DNA of 15,556 bases from an uncultured Bacillus sp. GTDB lineage: Bacteria > Bacillota > Bacilli > Bacillales > Cytobacillaceae. The notes below the pieces were generated by a model. That model searched no databases. It was not told the origin of the DNA and saw nothing but the letters and a program-made list of their open reading frames with translations. Positions 1 to 7,933 of the stretch are shown piece by piece. How positions within the stretch are numbered: the stretch's first letter is position 1; every line of letters starts with the position of its first letter. A program made the translations under genes and the position numbers. The DNA lies in the NCBI GenBank assembly GCA_937902115.1, contig CALGSR010000466.1:1-15556 (forward strand), given 5' to 3'.

Positions 1-2245
1 CAGATAATTGCTCAGCCTGATCTTCTTGCATTCCTGCCAATATCTGATCACCCATTTGACCAAATAACCCAGTAATACTAGTGACCATTTCGCCTGTAAC
101 AGTTTGTCCAGACCACGCCATTTGATTTAATGCTATTGTTGCCTGGTCACTTAAATCTAAAAATCCAGTAACAGCTTGCTGTGTTTCCTCAGAGACACTA
201 TCACCAAATAAATCAAACTCGCCCAAAGCAGAACTAGTTGCATCTTCAAAAGTTTTCAACCCTGCAACTAACAACCCAATAGGGCCATAGGCTAAAGTAA
301 ATATTGCTTGTAGACCCTTAGACCTTTCTCCTAGTTCATCCCAACTTTTATAAAGCCAGGTGAACTGAGCAAATAAACCTGCAACTCCTGCTGTCACGAG
401 TCCGAAAACGCCTGATAGGGCTCCTACGCTTGTACCTAATGCGCTTGCTGCTCCTTTTAAAGATCCAATAACCGGACCAGCTGCCATCAATCCGCCAGCC
501 ATGATACCAGCCGCAGAAGCAACGCCTGTAATGGATGCCGCTAACTCTTTGTTTTCACTTGTCCATTCCGCTGTTTTCCCTAATACTTTTGCAATTTCTG
601 CTAATAATGGAGCAAGGACAGCTTTTATATCTTTCAAAGCTTGTTGCATTTGGATTGCCGGATCGGCATCAAGCTTACTAACCGCATCGTTTAACTGCTC
701 TTGATTTGCAGCAGAGCTTGATAAATGTTGGTCCATATTAAGAAGGGTTTCAGTGATATAATCACCTTGATCTTCCCAAAGCGTCCCGAACAGCTCAGTC
801 CCAAGATTCATACGTAAAGTTTCATCTTCTACATCCATTAGGGCTTTGGCTACTTCTTTCATTGCTTCTGTTCCTGCCGTTCCGCCCTCTGCTACTGCTT
901 TACCCCAAGTTTTCAATTGTTTAGTTGAAATATCAGTATTAGCGATTAATTCTGCTGTCGCCTTCGGAACTTCTTGGCCAAATTCAGTAAGCTTGATGCG
1001 ACCTTCTTTTAATCCATCAAGAAGATTATCGATATTCCAAGTACCCGTTTCGACCCCTGAAGCCATAATCGCCTGAACTTCTTGCGCATCAAAGCCAGCC
1101 ATTCGCAGTTGTAACCCATATTCAGCAATAATATCGAGTTGTTCAGGTGGAAATCCTATTTTTAAAAGGGCATTAGTTAATGCTAGGGCTTCCTCATTTG
1201 AAATCTCCAATGCTGAGGCTATTTCATTCGTTTCCTGAATAAGTTCGTTAAAATCAATGCCATTATAAGCTGTTGCAATAGCTGCAGCACCTTTCACTAC
1301 AGCTTGATTCGTTTCATCCGTTGCATTTTTATTTAACGCCCATTGACGCCGCACGCCTTCCAATGCTGATTCCGCATCAACACCATAGGATGATACTGTA
1401 CTAATTGCGCTTTTAACAGATTGAATAGACGAAGTTGGCACATCAAACGTAATATCGATTTTAGTATTTAAAGATGAAGTATCTAATGCCTTCTGGATGA
1501 CTCCGGCAATCCCTCCGCCAGCTGCTAGACCTGCAGCAAGACCAGCCAATTCTCCACCAAGCTCTTTTACAGACTCTTGTGCATCATCTGCTACCGGCTT
1601 AATTTGGTCTAATTCTCTTCTTACTTGATCAACTGATGCACCATCATCTAAAGACCGCAAAGATTTTCGCATTTTCTCCAAATCAACATCTGTACCTAGC
1701 GCCGCCTGGCCAATCTTATCGATTGCAGTTTCTAATTGCTTAGAATTTGCTGTACCGTTCCTTATCGCATTTGCTAAATCGGAACCTAAAGCATCTGCTA
1801 CACCATCTATATCTGTGCCTAACGCTTCAAATAAATTAGATAATTGTCGTGTGGAATCTTCTACTTTTTCCTGTTCTTTTTGGGTATTAGCCAATTGATT
1901 TTTAAAGGCTGCTAGTCTACCCTCGGTCTGCTGAATCTCACGCTGGAATGCTCTATATTGTTCTGCAGTAATTTCGCCGCGGTCAAATTGTTGTTGCACT
2001 TCTTGCTGCGCTTCTTTTAACCGCCTTAATTTTTCTGAGGTAGTTTCAATTTGTTCAGAAAGTAGTTGTTGTTTTTGGGCAACCAGAACAACATTATTAG
2101 GGTCAAATTTTAATCCTTTTTGAACTTCCCTAAGCTCGCTCTGCAGATTTCTGGATTGCTGGTTCACGTCTTTCAGAGCTTTATCTAACCCTTTTGTGTC
2201 TCCGTCCAGTCGGATCGTAATCCCTTTAATACCCTTGCTTGCCAT
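1..2245 (-). CDS. Tail tape measure protein (C-terminal part beyond window)
   Basis: Open frame of 748 codons without a stop, running off the left edge. It begins MASKGIKGITIRLDG at an ATG preceded by AGAGAGGTG. The tape measure protein sets tail length, fills the tail tube and helps DNA enter the cell. Residues about 25-115 are a Gln/Glu/Lys-rich coiled coil (LKFDPNN, LRRLKEAQQEVQQQ), as in many Bacillus phage tape measures. A Gly/Ala hydrophobic stretch lies near residues 228-248 (GLAAGLAAGGGIAG), followed by a TP901-type core (VSSYGVDAESALEGVRRQW). A long Ala/Gly/Val hydrophobic segment near residues 569-627 probably inserts into the membrane during infection. It follows the G/T chaperone genes by about 45 bp, its normal place. 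The full length is unknown; tape measures are usually the longest phage gene. Confidence 0.95.
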   Translation of the reverse strand, partial: MASKGIKGITIRLDGDTKGLDKALKDVNQQSRNLQSELREVQKGLKFDPNNVVLVAQKQQLLSEQIETTSEKLRRLKEAQQEVQQQFDRGEITAEQYRAFQREIQQTEGRLAAFKNQLANTQKEQEKVEDSTRQLSNLFEALGTDIDGVADALGSDLANAIRNGTANSKQLETAIDKIGQAALGTDVDLEKMRKSLRSLDDGASVDQVRRELDQIKPVADDAQESVKELGGELAGLAAGLAAGGGIAGVIQKALDTSSLNTKIDITFDVPTSSIQSVKSAISTVSSYGVDAESALEGVRRQWALNKNATDETNQAVVKGAAAIATAYNGIDFNELIQETNEIASALEISNEEALALTNALLKIGFPPEQLDIIAEYGLQLRMAGFDAQEVQAIMASGVETGTWNIDNLLDGLKEGRIKLTEFGQEVPKATAELIANTDISTKQLKTWGKAVAEGGTAGTEAMKEVAKALMDVEDETLRMNLGTELFGTLWEDQGDYITETLLNMDQHLSSSAANQEQLNDAVSKLDADPAIQMQQALKDIKAVLAPLLAEIAKVLGKTAEWTSENKELAASITGVASAAGIMAGGLMAAGPVIGSLKGAASALGTSVGALSGVFGLVTAGVAGLFAQFTWLYKSWDELGERSKGLQAIFTLAYGPIGLLVAGLKTFEDATSSALGEFDLFGDSVSEETQQAVTGFLDLSDQATIALNQMAWSGQTVTGEMVTSITGLFGQMGDQILAGMQEDQAEQLS

Positions 2246-2289
2246 GTTTTCACCTCTCTTTTAGGCAAAATAAAAAAGGTTAGAGAGAA

Positions 2290-2490
2290 TCAGAAGCTGT
2301 CAAAGTCTTCTTGAGTTGCTCGTCTAACCTTTGGTTCTTTATCTTCTAATCCTAAATATTCATAGATATAATCAAAACACATGCCGATTGTCATAATCTC
2401 CAAGTCTGCTAGCGTTAATTTACACTTATAACAAAGAGATAAAAACATTTCTACGGTTGCTGGTTCACCGGATAGGCTGTCTTTATCTAC
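2290..2490 (-). CDS. Tail assembly chaperone T segment, made by -1 frameshift from the G gene
   Basis: This 66-codon frame has no usable start or ribosome binding site of its own and overlaps the end of the preceding gene in the -1 frame. It runs from the slippery A-tract (2490-2496) to a TGA at 2290-2292 and reads VDKDSLSGEPATVEMFLSL at the start, then LADLEIMTIGMCFDYIYEY. A D/E-rich tail (LEDKEPKV) closes it. In lambda and most siphoviruses, about a few percent of ribosomes slip near the end of gene G to give a G-T fusion; G coats the tape measure and T recruits the tube protein. Here the fusion would be 170 residues (104 + 66). The position between the major tail protein and the tape measure fits exactly. 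What I see is the frame and the slip site; the slippage itself is inferred. Confidence 0.85.
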   Translation of the reverse strand, partial: VDKDSLSGEPATVEMFLSLCYKCKLTLADLEIMTIGMCFDYIYEYLGLEDKEPKVRRATQEDFDSF

Positions 2491-2801
2491 TTTTTTTTAG
2501 TGGATTTTATGGTAGAGATAATTAACGGACCGATATCAGATAAAACGTCATAGATTGGAAACTCATCAAATTCTTCCAACCATGATTCCATTTCTTTTAA
2601 TTGCGGATCTGCTGTTTTTGCTAATATCCAAGCCATATTGAATATGATTTCCGCTTCAAACGGATCATCTGGTTTTGGTGCAAGCAGCTTGTCTACATCT
2701 TGAAAATAATCACGTTGGAATTGCGATTTATATTTAATGGCCGTTGCACCGGTGGATTTCAAGAGAATATCTTTACCGCCTATGGTAATTGTCTTTTCCA
2801 T
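2487..2801 (-). CDS. Tail assembly chaperone G
   Basis: A 104-residue acidic protein (MEKTITIGGKDILLKSTGAT) preceded by AAGGAGCGATTGATTC. The family function is to bind the tape measure protein during tail assembly; it is not found in the mature particle. The sequence pattern (short beta N-terminus with IGGKDI, then helices with FEAEIIFNMAWILAKTADP) is that of the chaperones next to phi13-type major tail proteins. The C-terminus is basic (STKKK) because it is encoded by the slippery A-tract. It starts 14 bp after the major tail protein stop. Assignment rests on position, size and the frameshift rather than on a catalytic motif. Confidence 0.85.
   Translation of the reverse strand: MEKTITIGGKDILLKSTGATAIKYKSQFQRDYFQDVDKLLAPKPDDPFEAEIIFNMAWILAKTADPQLKEMESWLEEFDEFPIYDVLSDIGPLIISTIKSTKKK
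2490..2496 (-). promoter_or_regulatory. Programmed -1 ribosomal frameshift site (A AAA AAG)
   Basis: Reading the minus strand, the last sense codons of the G gene are AAA AAA AAG followed by TAG, so the heptamer A AAA AAG sits in the correct phase directly before the stop codon. This is one of the most efficient bacterial -1 slippery sequences. The eight-base A-tract spans 2491-2498. A slip by one base skips the TAG and enters the 66-codon T frame. A stop codon right after the slip site often stimulates slippage. Confidence 0.85.
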
Positions 2802-2815
2802 GAATCAATCGCTCC

Positions 2816-3388
2816 TTACGGCGTTACTTTCTTATAGACCGAATTAAACCATACGTCATAAACAGCAGCGTCTGTAGTCTCTGTTGTCCGAGTCTTAACT
2901 AGCAATTTACCATCAATGTCTAAAGGTGATGCTGTTAAAGCAAGGTCTTTCGCTGTGATTTCTGTACTTTCTTGTTTCGTGTTTCCTGTTAAAGATGGAC
3001 GGTTCGCGATGCAGTTATATAAAACGTGACGACGTGCTTTTACATCCCCTTCGAATTGGAACAGAAGCGCAAACTGTTTACCCTGCGCTAATGCAAGCTC
3101 ATTTACCACTCCATCCGTTTCGTCTAGTTCCTCACCAAGTGCATCGATTGCAAATTGTTGTGGAATATTAGCAATGCTTAACGTACCGCTATACCCCTGA
3201 TTACTTTTTACAATGTAATAAACAATGTTATCAGCGAAAAATTTATATTCTTCACCAATAGGATCCATTGTTAACGTTACGGCTCCCGGGATAGCGATAG
3301 GTTCTTCAAATGTTGGTACACCTGCGACAACCGTAAAAGGAGCATAGTGTACATTACTTAGACCAAATTCAACTTTATTTTCTGCCAT
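2816..3388 (-). CDS. Major tail (tube) protein, phi13 family
   Basis: A 190-residue protein that starts MAENKVEFGLSNVHYAPFT, the typical opening of phi13-family major tail proteins (K-V-x-F-G-L-x-N-V-H-Y). These stack as hexameric rings into the non-contractile tail tube. Other visible family traits are PGAVTLTMDPIGEE near residues 34-47, YSGTLSIANIP near 66-76, and a C-terminal region with the VYDVWFNSVYKKV ending. The start ATG has GAGGTTGATATAAA upstream, and the gene begins 1 bp after the tail terminator stop. No C-terminal Ig-like (Big_2) extension is present, unlike some relatives, so this is the short form. Confidence 0.93.
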   Translation of the reverse strand: MAENKVEFGLSNVHYAPFTVVAGVPTFEEPIAIPGAVTLTMDPIGEEYKFFADNIVYYIVKSNQGYSGTLSIANIPQQFAIDALGEELDETDGVVNELALAQGKQFALLFQFEGDVKARRHVLYNCIANRPSLTGNTKQESTEITAKDLALTASPLDIDGKLLVKTRTTETTDAAVYDVWFNSVYKKVTP

Positions 3389-3389
3389 T

Positions 3390-3704
3390 TTATATCAACC
3401 TCATTTCATAGATTCTCATAAACATATTTTCCGATTCAATAAATGCCTCATCAGCATCATAGGGAATCTCATTTTCATCTAATAAACTTTCAAGTTTCCC
3501 TTCTGCAACAAGGTCTTTTTTATCGGTATATAATTCAATCCTCACATCGTATAGCTTTTTATAAACTTTATTGTCTGCCTTGAAATTAGGCTCAGCATCA
3601 ACAAGATAAGCAATAAAAGGTGGAACTACCTCACTATTAAAATGCGAATAAGCGACTGGGTAACCAGTCGCATCTAAAATGTTTTTTAATTCTTCTAGCG
3701 TCAT
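3390..3704 (-). CDS. Tail terminator / tail completion protein
   Basis: A 104-residue protein (MTLEELKNILDATGYPVAYS) in the slot between the HK97-gp10-like gene and the major tail protein, where siphoviruses of this type encode the tail terminator that caps the tube and joins it to the head. It has an early helix, then PPFIAYLVDAEPNFKADNKV, and a strand-rich middle with YDVRIELYTDKKDLVAE, which matches the tail terminator fold pattern of Bacillus and Staphylococcus phages. Start ATG overlaps the upstream stop by 4 bp (ATGA), with AAGGCGG upstream, so the two genes are translationally coupled. Function is from family and position. Confidence 0.8.
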   Translation of the reverse strand: MTLEELKNILDATGYPVAYSHFNSEVVPPFIAYLVDAEPNFKADNKVYKKLYDVRIELYTDKKDLVAEGKLESLLDENEIPYDADEAFIESENMFMRIYEMRLI

Positions 3705-4066
3705 GACTGTACCGCCTTTTCGACCCGTTCAAGGAAGGATTCAATTGCCTTTTCCTCCACCGGGGCAATGTGTTCAAATCCTCTTGCCCGGCCGCCTCCA
3801 CGAACAGCATGACCTTTTTCAAGAAGATGAGTTTTTTGATAATCCGTCTTATTATGGATCACCTGACTAGTACCATCTTTTTTTACTGTCCATCCTTTTC
3901 GATAATCACCTGATTGATCTTTAAAATCTCCGGCAGTACGTAATTCCTTTACAGCCTCTTTAGATACATCTTTTTTCGCCTGGTCTACTTCCTTTTTTAC
4001 ATCAGAAGTATATGCCCTTAGTTCCTTAACAATTTCATTTGCAATTTGATTAATATTAATTGCCAT
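3701..4066 (-). CDS. HK97 gp10-like head-tail joining protein
   Basis: Start chosen at 4066 (MAININQIANEIVKELRAYT, 121 residues). A longer frame opens at 4087, but GGAG lies 10 bases before the 4066 ATG and nothing resembling a ribosome site precedes the longer one. The family signature is clear: a helical Lys/Glu-rich N-terminus (SDVKKEVDQAKKDVSKEA), then SGDYRKGWTVKK near residue 58, and LLEKGHAVRGGGRARGFEHI followed by PVEEKAIESF in the C-terminal half. HK97 gp10 family proteins act at the head-tail joint or as tail completion proteins. The gene begins 1 bp after the head closure gene. Confidence 0.88.
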   Translation of the reverse strand: MAININQIANEIVKELRAYTSDVKKEVDQAKKDVSKEAVKELRTAGDFKDQSGDYRKGWTVKKDGTSQVIHNKTDYQKTHLLEKGHAVRGGGRARGFEHIAPVEEKAIESFLERVEKAVQS

Positions 4067-4067
4067 T

Positions 4068-4424
4068 TTAAACACGCTCCTTTGCAATAATCGTGAGCGT
4101 TTTGTTTAGTTCATCATCATTAATTGGAGGCTCAATAATATCAAAAAGACGATCGCCGTATTTAATGGCCATATCTACTGCAAGGCCTGCCATATATCGA
4201 ATAATAAACCGGTAAGTGATGCTAGATTGCGGAGATGCCGCTGCAACATATTCAGACCCTTTTAAGGTTTTAATCATGGCCCAGGCTTGCGTGAACTCTT
4301 CAGCATTTTCAAATGTTCGCGTCTCCTGTCCCAGTGCATCCTTTATGATAATAGGTTTTAAAAAGGAGATTCGATGCCGAAATGAACCACCGTTATTATT
4401 AGGGTTATATTTAAACGGACGCAT
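4068..4424 (-). CDS. Head closure / head-tail adaptor protein (SPP1 gp16 type)
   Basis: The frame opens at 4433 with ATG ATG CTG ATG. I choose the third ATG at 4424 (MRPFKYNPNNNGGSFRHRIS, 118 residues) because AGAGG lies 9 bases before it and would touch the first two ATGs. Features of the SPP1-type adaptor family are the opening hydrophobic turn with RHRISFLKP, the DALGQETRTFENAEEFTQAWAMIK segment, and the GDRLFDIIEPPINDDELNKT ending. These rings plug the connector below the portal and form the docking face for the tail. The start overlaps the end of the connector gene by 14 bp. Confidence 0.88.
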   Translation of the reverse strand: MRPFKYNPNNNGGSFRHRISFLKPIIIKDALGQETRTFENAEEFTQAWAMIKTLKGSEYVAAASPQSSITYRFIIRYMAGLAVDMAIKYGDRLFDIIEPPINDDELNKTLTIIAKERV

Positions 4425-4713
4425 CAGCATCATCCTCTAATACGATTTCAGAAAGAGCATTTGAAATTAATAAACTGTTTATCTGGCTTATGAAATTATC
4501 ATTAAAAAATTCTAAAGCGTCATTATAAACGTATCTAGCACGTTCAAATACAAGCTCTTTAAAACGCTCATCACTGTATATATCATAATTCCCGCACTTC
4601 TCTCTTAAATCAACCACAGATGCAGAAAGGATGCCTTTGATATTATCATCCTCATGATCTCCCAAATGCATCCTATCTTTAAATTGTTTTAATAGTTCAT
4701 CAGTGATGCTCAT
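4411..4713 (-). CDS. Head-tail connector protein (HK97 gp6 / SPP1 gp15 type)
   Basis: A 100-residue, mostly helical acidic protein (MSITDELLKQFKDRMHLGDH). The pattern of an N-terminal helix followed by DDNIKGILSASVVDLREKCG and a helix with ELVFERARYVYNDALEFFNDNF is that of the gp6-like connector family, which binds the portal after packaging and begins to close the head. It lies between the capsid block and the head closure gene, which is the normal order. The last helix (LLISNALSEIVLEDD) overlaps the next coding region. No catalytic residues are expected. Confidence 0.85.
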   Translation of the reverse strand: MSITDELLKQFKDRMHLGDHEDDNIKGILSASVVDLREKCGNYDIYSDERFKELVFERARYVYNDALEFFNDNFISQINSLLISNALSEIVLEDDADASV

Positions 4714-4718
4714 TTACA

Positions 4719-4910
4719 TCACTCCTCTATAACTTTTGTTTCTTCTACCTTTTCAATAAAAACACATTTAAATTTAGGATGTTCTTTTGACAAATCAGAA
4801 ATTCGCTTTTTAGTAGGTTTATAGTTACCTTTTGGATAAAATTCACCAATTCTATATAGAGTATTATTATCCAATGTATCTATAAATCTATTAATAACCT
4901 TATAAGTCAT
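4719..4910 (-). CDS. Small conserved phage protein after the capsid gene, function unknown
   Basis: A 63-residue Lys-rich protein (MTYKVINRFIDTLDNNTLYR) with GGGTGAT upstream of its ATG. It has a short beta-like layout (Y-K-V-I-N-R-F; LYRIGEFYPKG; KRISDLSKEHPKF; KCVFIEKVEETKV). Small proteins of this shape often follow the capsid gene in HK97-type phages of Bacillota; their role, perhaps in head stability or head-tail joining, is not settled. It sits 13 bp after the capsid stop and 5 bp before the connector start, so it is part of the operon. I see no motif that gives it a function. Confidence 0.75.
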   Translation of the reverse strand: MTYKVINRFIDTLDNNTLYRIGEFYPKGNYKPTKKRISDLSKEHPKFKCVFIEKVEETKVIEE

Positions 4911-4923
4911 AATCGATCACCCA

Positions 4924-6063
4924 TTAAACCTGTGGAATCGTTAAATTTAAAGTATAAACTTGAGAAGAATATTTATCCTTGGGTTTACCCGTTGCAAATT
5001 GCTTCGCAATATATAAAGTAGCATCCTCAAGAGCCATAGTTTGATCGTATTTCTTAATAGGCTCCGTTCCACCCATTGCTGCAATATATTCTCCTTTAAC
5101 AAAGAATACTACTTTACCCGCAGGGACAAACACTGATTCCGTTTGAATTGGGTTGAATGGTAGGCTTGTAACGTATACCCCTGCAGCATTTTGAGTCGTT
5201 GCATTCGCTTGGATATCAAATGTATCAAATGGATTTGTTACCATAACTACTTTACCCGCAATATTTTTAGGGCGATCCGCGTCAGTTCCGTCACCATTTA
5301 ATTTCTTAGCAAGAAGTTTAACCACATCTCTTAATTCATTGATGGTTGTACGTCCTGGTTCAAATGTTAAAGTACCAGCTGCTGTCTTATCCGGATAGAC
5401 ACCATCCACTACGCTTCCGGCAGGGTCTTTTAATAATCCGATTGGTTGATCTTTACCGGTTCCTGCAACAAAACCTTTTTCTAATCCAACAGCCATTGCT
5501 TCTGTAAGAATTGTACGAACATATCGTTCTACCCAAACTGGACCGAGTTTTAACATATCATTTGAAATAGGAATAAACGCAGTTAATTTAAGTTGGGTAA
5601 TCGATTCTTTACGGAATGAAGCATTTAATTGCCCTTGGATATCCCCAAACAATGGTCCCCATACGGCGGCCCCTTCCGGATCACTATAAATAAATTCTGT
5701 TACTGCACCAAGGTTTTGTAATCCTAAATGTTGTAAAAGAGGATGCGCTTGTACCAAATCATCGAAAACGCGTTCTTGAGTTGATTTAGGTAAAGTTTCA
5801 GTATCTTTGAATCCACCATCTTCAACTACTGCATTGAAGAATTTCATTTCTTCACTTGTAAGAACATTAGCACCACGGGCTTGCATAATAGAACGATCAA
5901 TCATCGATTCATTCACTTGATTAAAAATATCTGCTTGTACATCTTGTGCAAGAGCTTCAATCATTTCATTTAATGCAACTGATTGTTGTTCTGCAGAACC
6001 TTCTTGCGTTGCTTTTGCGAATGCTTGTTTCTTTTCTACAAAGTTATTAAATTTAATTGTCAT
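4924..6063 (-). CDS. Major capsid protein, HK97 fold
   Basis: A 379-residue protein with the HK97-family layout. Residues 1-75 are helical and charged (VEKKQAFAKATQEGSAEQQS, NEMIEALAQDV) and resemble the scaffolding delta domain, which the neighbouring protease would remove. The core then begins near EEMKFFNAVVEDGGF, with PLLQHLGLQNLGAVTEFIYS, the E-loop region, and the P-domain helix segment VWVERYVRTILTEAMAVGLE. The spine is followed by FVAGTGKDQPIGLLKD and, near the C-terminus, VVMVTNPFDTFDIQANAT. Start ATG has AGGAGGTAAGTAAAT upstream and lies 2 bp after the protease stop. The exact cleavage site cannot be read from sequence alone. Confidence 0.95.
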   Translation of the reverse strand: MTIKFNNFVEKKQAFAKATQEGSAEQQSVALNEMIEALAQDVQADIFNQVNESMIDRSIMQARGANVLTSEEMKFFNAVVEDGGFKDTETLPKSTQERVFDDLVQAHPLLQHLGLQNLGAVTEFIYSDPEGAAVWGPLFGDIQGQLNASFRKESITQLKLTAFIPISNDMLKLGPVWVERYVRTILTEAMAVGLEKGFVAGTGKDQPIGLLKDPAGSVVDGVYPDKTAAGTLTFEPGRTTINELRDVVKLLAKKLNGDGTDADRPKNIAGKVVMVTNPFDTFDIQANATTQNAAGVYVTSLPFNPIQTESVFVPAGKVVFFVKGEYIAAMGGTEPIKKYDQTMALEDATLYIAKQFATGKPKDKYSSQVYTLNLTIPQV

Positions 6064-6065
6064 AT

Positions 6066-6797
6066 TTACTTACCTCCTAAATTTAAAAAGAGCTTTCCAA
6101 GATTCTGCTTTGGGGCAGGTTCGGGGATAGGCTCTTTTGGTTTCAATTCGTTTTTAATTTCATTTTTAAACTCAGCAAACATTTGCTTTAATGTTTCTTG
6201 GTCAATTCCAGCAGACGTTACGATTGGTTCTTTGTTATGATTAAAAATTGCTGAAATGCTATTATTAAATTCCTTGGCTTTATTCTGAAATACTTCTGAC
6301 TCAACTTCTTCTGGTTCAGAATCAATAATTTCATCAATTAAACCGTATTCTAGCGCTTTTTTTGCCGTAAGGAATGTTTCCTTATCTAACAACTCTTTTG
6401 CTGTGTCCACGTCAATCCTGTGCGTATAAGAAGCTAATACAGACTCATCAATACTTTCTAGATCATCTGCTCTTTTTCTTAATGCCTTTGCATTTCCAAA
6501 AGCATAAGTGCTCGCATTATGAACCATCATTTGAGAATTACTATATGCTTTTATTGTATCTGCACCCATACACATTACGCTTGCACCACTTGCAGCAATT
6601 CCTGGAATTGTAACTGTTACATGTCCCTTATGAGCTCGTAGGGTATTCATAATATCTATAGATACAAAAACGTCTCCGCCCATGCTATTTATTGATAGAT
6701 CAATCTCTTCATCATCCTTAATAGATTTCATTTTGTTATTGAAGTCCCAGATGCTTGAATTCCATCTAAAAATGTCACCTGTGATTTTATGCTTCAT
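6066..6797 (-). CDS. ClpP-like prohead (head maturation) protease
   Basis: I place the start at 6797 (MKHKITGDIFRWNSS, 243 residues) because AGGAGGTG sits 6 bases before this ATG; an upstream TTG at 6815 lacks a ribosome site. The protein is of the self-compartmentalised ClpP/S14 type used by many HK97-like phages in place of the HK97 gp4 protease. The catalytic triad is visible: Ser70 in GIAASGASVM, His93 in SQMMVHNAS, Asp138 in LLDKETFLTA. The oxyanion GG pair is in NSMGGDVF. Residues about 165-243 form a charged tail with a coiled coil (LKQMFAEFKNEIKNELK) and a Pro-rich stretch. It may act as a scaffold domain or be trimmed. The start overlaps the portal stop by 11 bp. Confidence 0.95.
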   Translation of the reverse strand: MKHKITGDIFRWNSSIWDFNNKMKSIKDDEEIDLSINSMGGDVFVSIDIMNTLRAHKGHVTVTIPGIAASGASVMCMGADTIKAYSNSQMMVHNASTYAFGNAKALRKRADDLESIDESVLASYTHRIDVDTAKELLDKETFLTAKKALEYGLIDEIIDSEPEEVESEVFQNKAKEFNNSISAIFNHNKEPIVTSAGIDQETLKQMFAEFKNEIKNELKPKEPIPEPAPKQNLGKLFLNLGGK

Positions 6798-7920
6798 TCT
6801 TCTCACCTCCTTCAATCGCTTCTGAGTAGTTCTTGGTCATGACGTACTTATTCATCATTGGATCATCAACCTCCTCAAGACCTAATTCAACTCTGAGTTC
6901 ATTTCCATTCATCGTTCCAGATGACCTTAACTTGTCAACAGCAGTAGCTAAATCGAATATGCTTTGATACTGTAACTTTCTTATATCAATATGCTTCCCT
7001 TTTAGATATTCATCTTTTGTAAAAAACTTAACATCTGCTTCATCTTTAATTTTTTTTAGAAGAGGACTAACGGCAAATATCATATAGTTTTTTGTTTGCT
7101 TTTCCACATCTGCCATATCACCATGTATAAGACTAGTAGGAATACCTAAAGCCATGGCTACTTGATCAAGAAAACCGTTTGTCACCTTATTGATTTCATC
7201 CACACCTGGTCCACTTGAATTGCTACTAGAATGCTCTTTGTATTCAAATCCTTTTTGTTGTGGAACAATAGCAACATCCTTATCATGGATTGCATTATAT
7301 ATGTTATCGATAAAACGCTGCAGCTTTTCCTGATGCTCTTTACTTTTAGCAGCAATCATATCCATATCAACAGTTCCACGGATCTGACTCTTTCTTTTTT
7401 GCGAATTTAGCATTCTACCAAATAAATCACCGTAATCGATAAACAGCCCCTCAATCAAAGGAGATAGACTTTCGTTTTTATATCTCAAATGAATTACTTC
7501 ATTTTGTCTAAAACTACGTTTAAATTCATAACCTTTTACCGTTACTCGTGTGAATGTATCTTCCATTACTGCATATTCATTATGCTGAAAATCATCAGCA
7601 ATGAGTAAGTCGTTGTCATCAGCCTGGATAATTAAACATTCATTATCGTAAACTAACTTGCGGACAAATGTTTCCCAAAAAGTTGTGGCCGTCATATTTT
7701 TATTTGGACGGACATTTAACCGATAATAAAGCTCATCTTTGATAAAACTGCTGCCATTTTTGACTCTAAATTCTGATTGACTAATAGTTCGCCCTAAAAA
7801 AGAAATACATGTATCAATAGCTAATTTCTTCATGTGGATTCTTTTTGAGTGGTCCTGAAATAAATCAGCATCGAACATTAACGTTATTTCTCTTTTAAAA
7901 ATGCCATCTAATAAACCCAA
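6787..7920 (-). CDS. Portal protein, HK97 family
   Basis: I place the start at the TTG at 7920 (read as M, then GLLDGIFKREI, 377 residues) because AGGGGGTG lies 5 bases before it. The frame is open further upstream to 7971, but that part overlaps the terminase end and codes for an odd hydrophobic peptide. Portal dodecamers form the DNA gate at one vertex. The HK97 portal signature is clear: VRPNKNMTATTFWETFVRKL near residues 75-94, then NECLIIQAD, then FIDYGDLFGRML, and the GFEYKEHSSSNSSGPGVDEI region ahead of MALGIPTSLIHGDMAD. The C-terminal part has the usual LRVELGLEEVDDPMMNKYV. A TTG start may lower its translation relative to the capsid. Confidence 0.93.
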   Translation of the reverse strand: MGLLDGIFKREITLMFDADLFQDHSKRIHMKKLAIDTCISFLGRTISQSEFRVKNGSSFIKDELYYRLNVRPNKNMTATTFWETFVRKLVYDNECLIIQADDNDLLIADDFQHNEYAVMEDTFTRVTVKGYEFKRSFRQNEVIHLRYKNESLSPLIEGLFIDYGDLFGRMLNSQKRKSQIRGTVDMDMIAAKSKEHQEKLQRFIDNIYNAIHDKDVAIVPQQKGFEYKEHSSSNSSGPGVDEINKVTNGFLDQVAMALGIPTSLIHGDMADVEKQTKNYMIFAVSPLLKKIKDEADVKFFTKDEYLKGKHIDIRKLQYQSIFDLATAVDKLRSSGTMNGNELRVELGLEEVDDPMMNKYVMTKNYSEAIEGGEKNEA

Positions 7921-7933
7921 TTGATCACCCCCT

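Noticed and set aside
501..1076. Plus-strand open frames of 67 and 76 codons inside the tape measure gene
   Set aside because: They are antisense to a long, clearly coding frame, carry no ribosome site and look like low-complexity shadow translations.
3637..3870. Two open frames (minus 61 codons, plus 63 codons) over the gp10-like and tail terminator genes
   Set aside because: Both overlap well-supported genes in other frames and show no family features.
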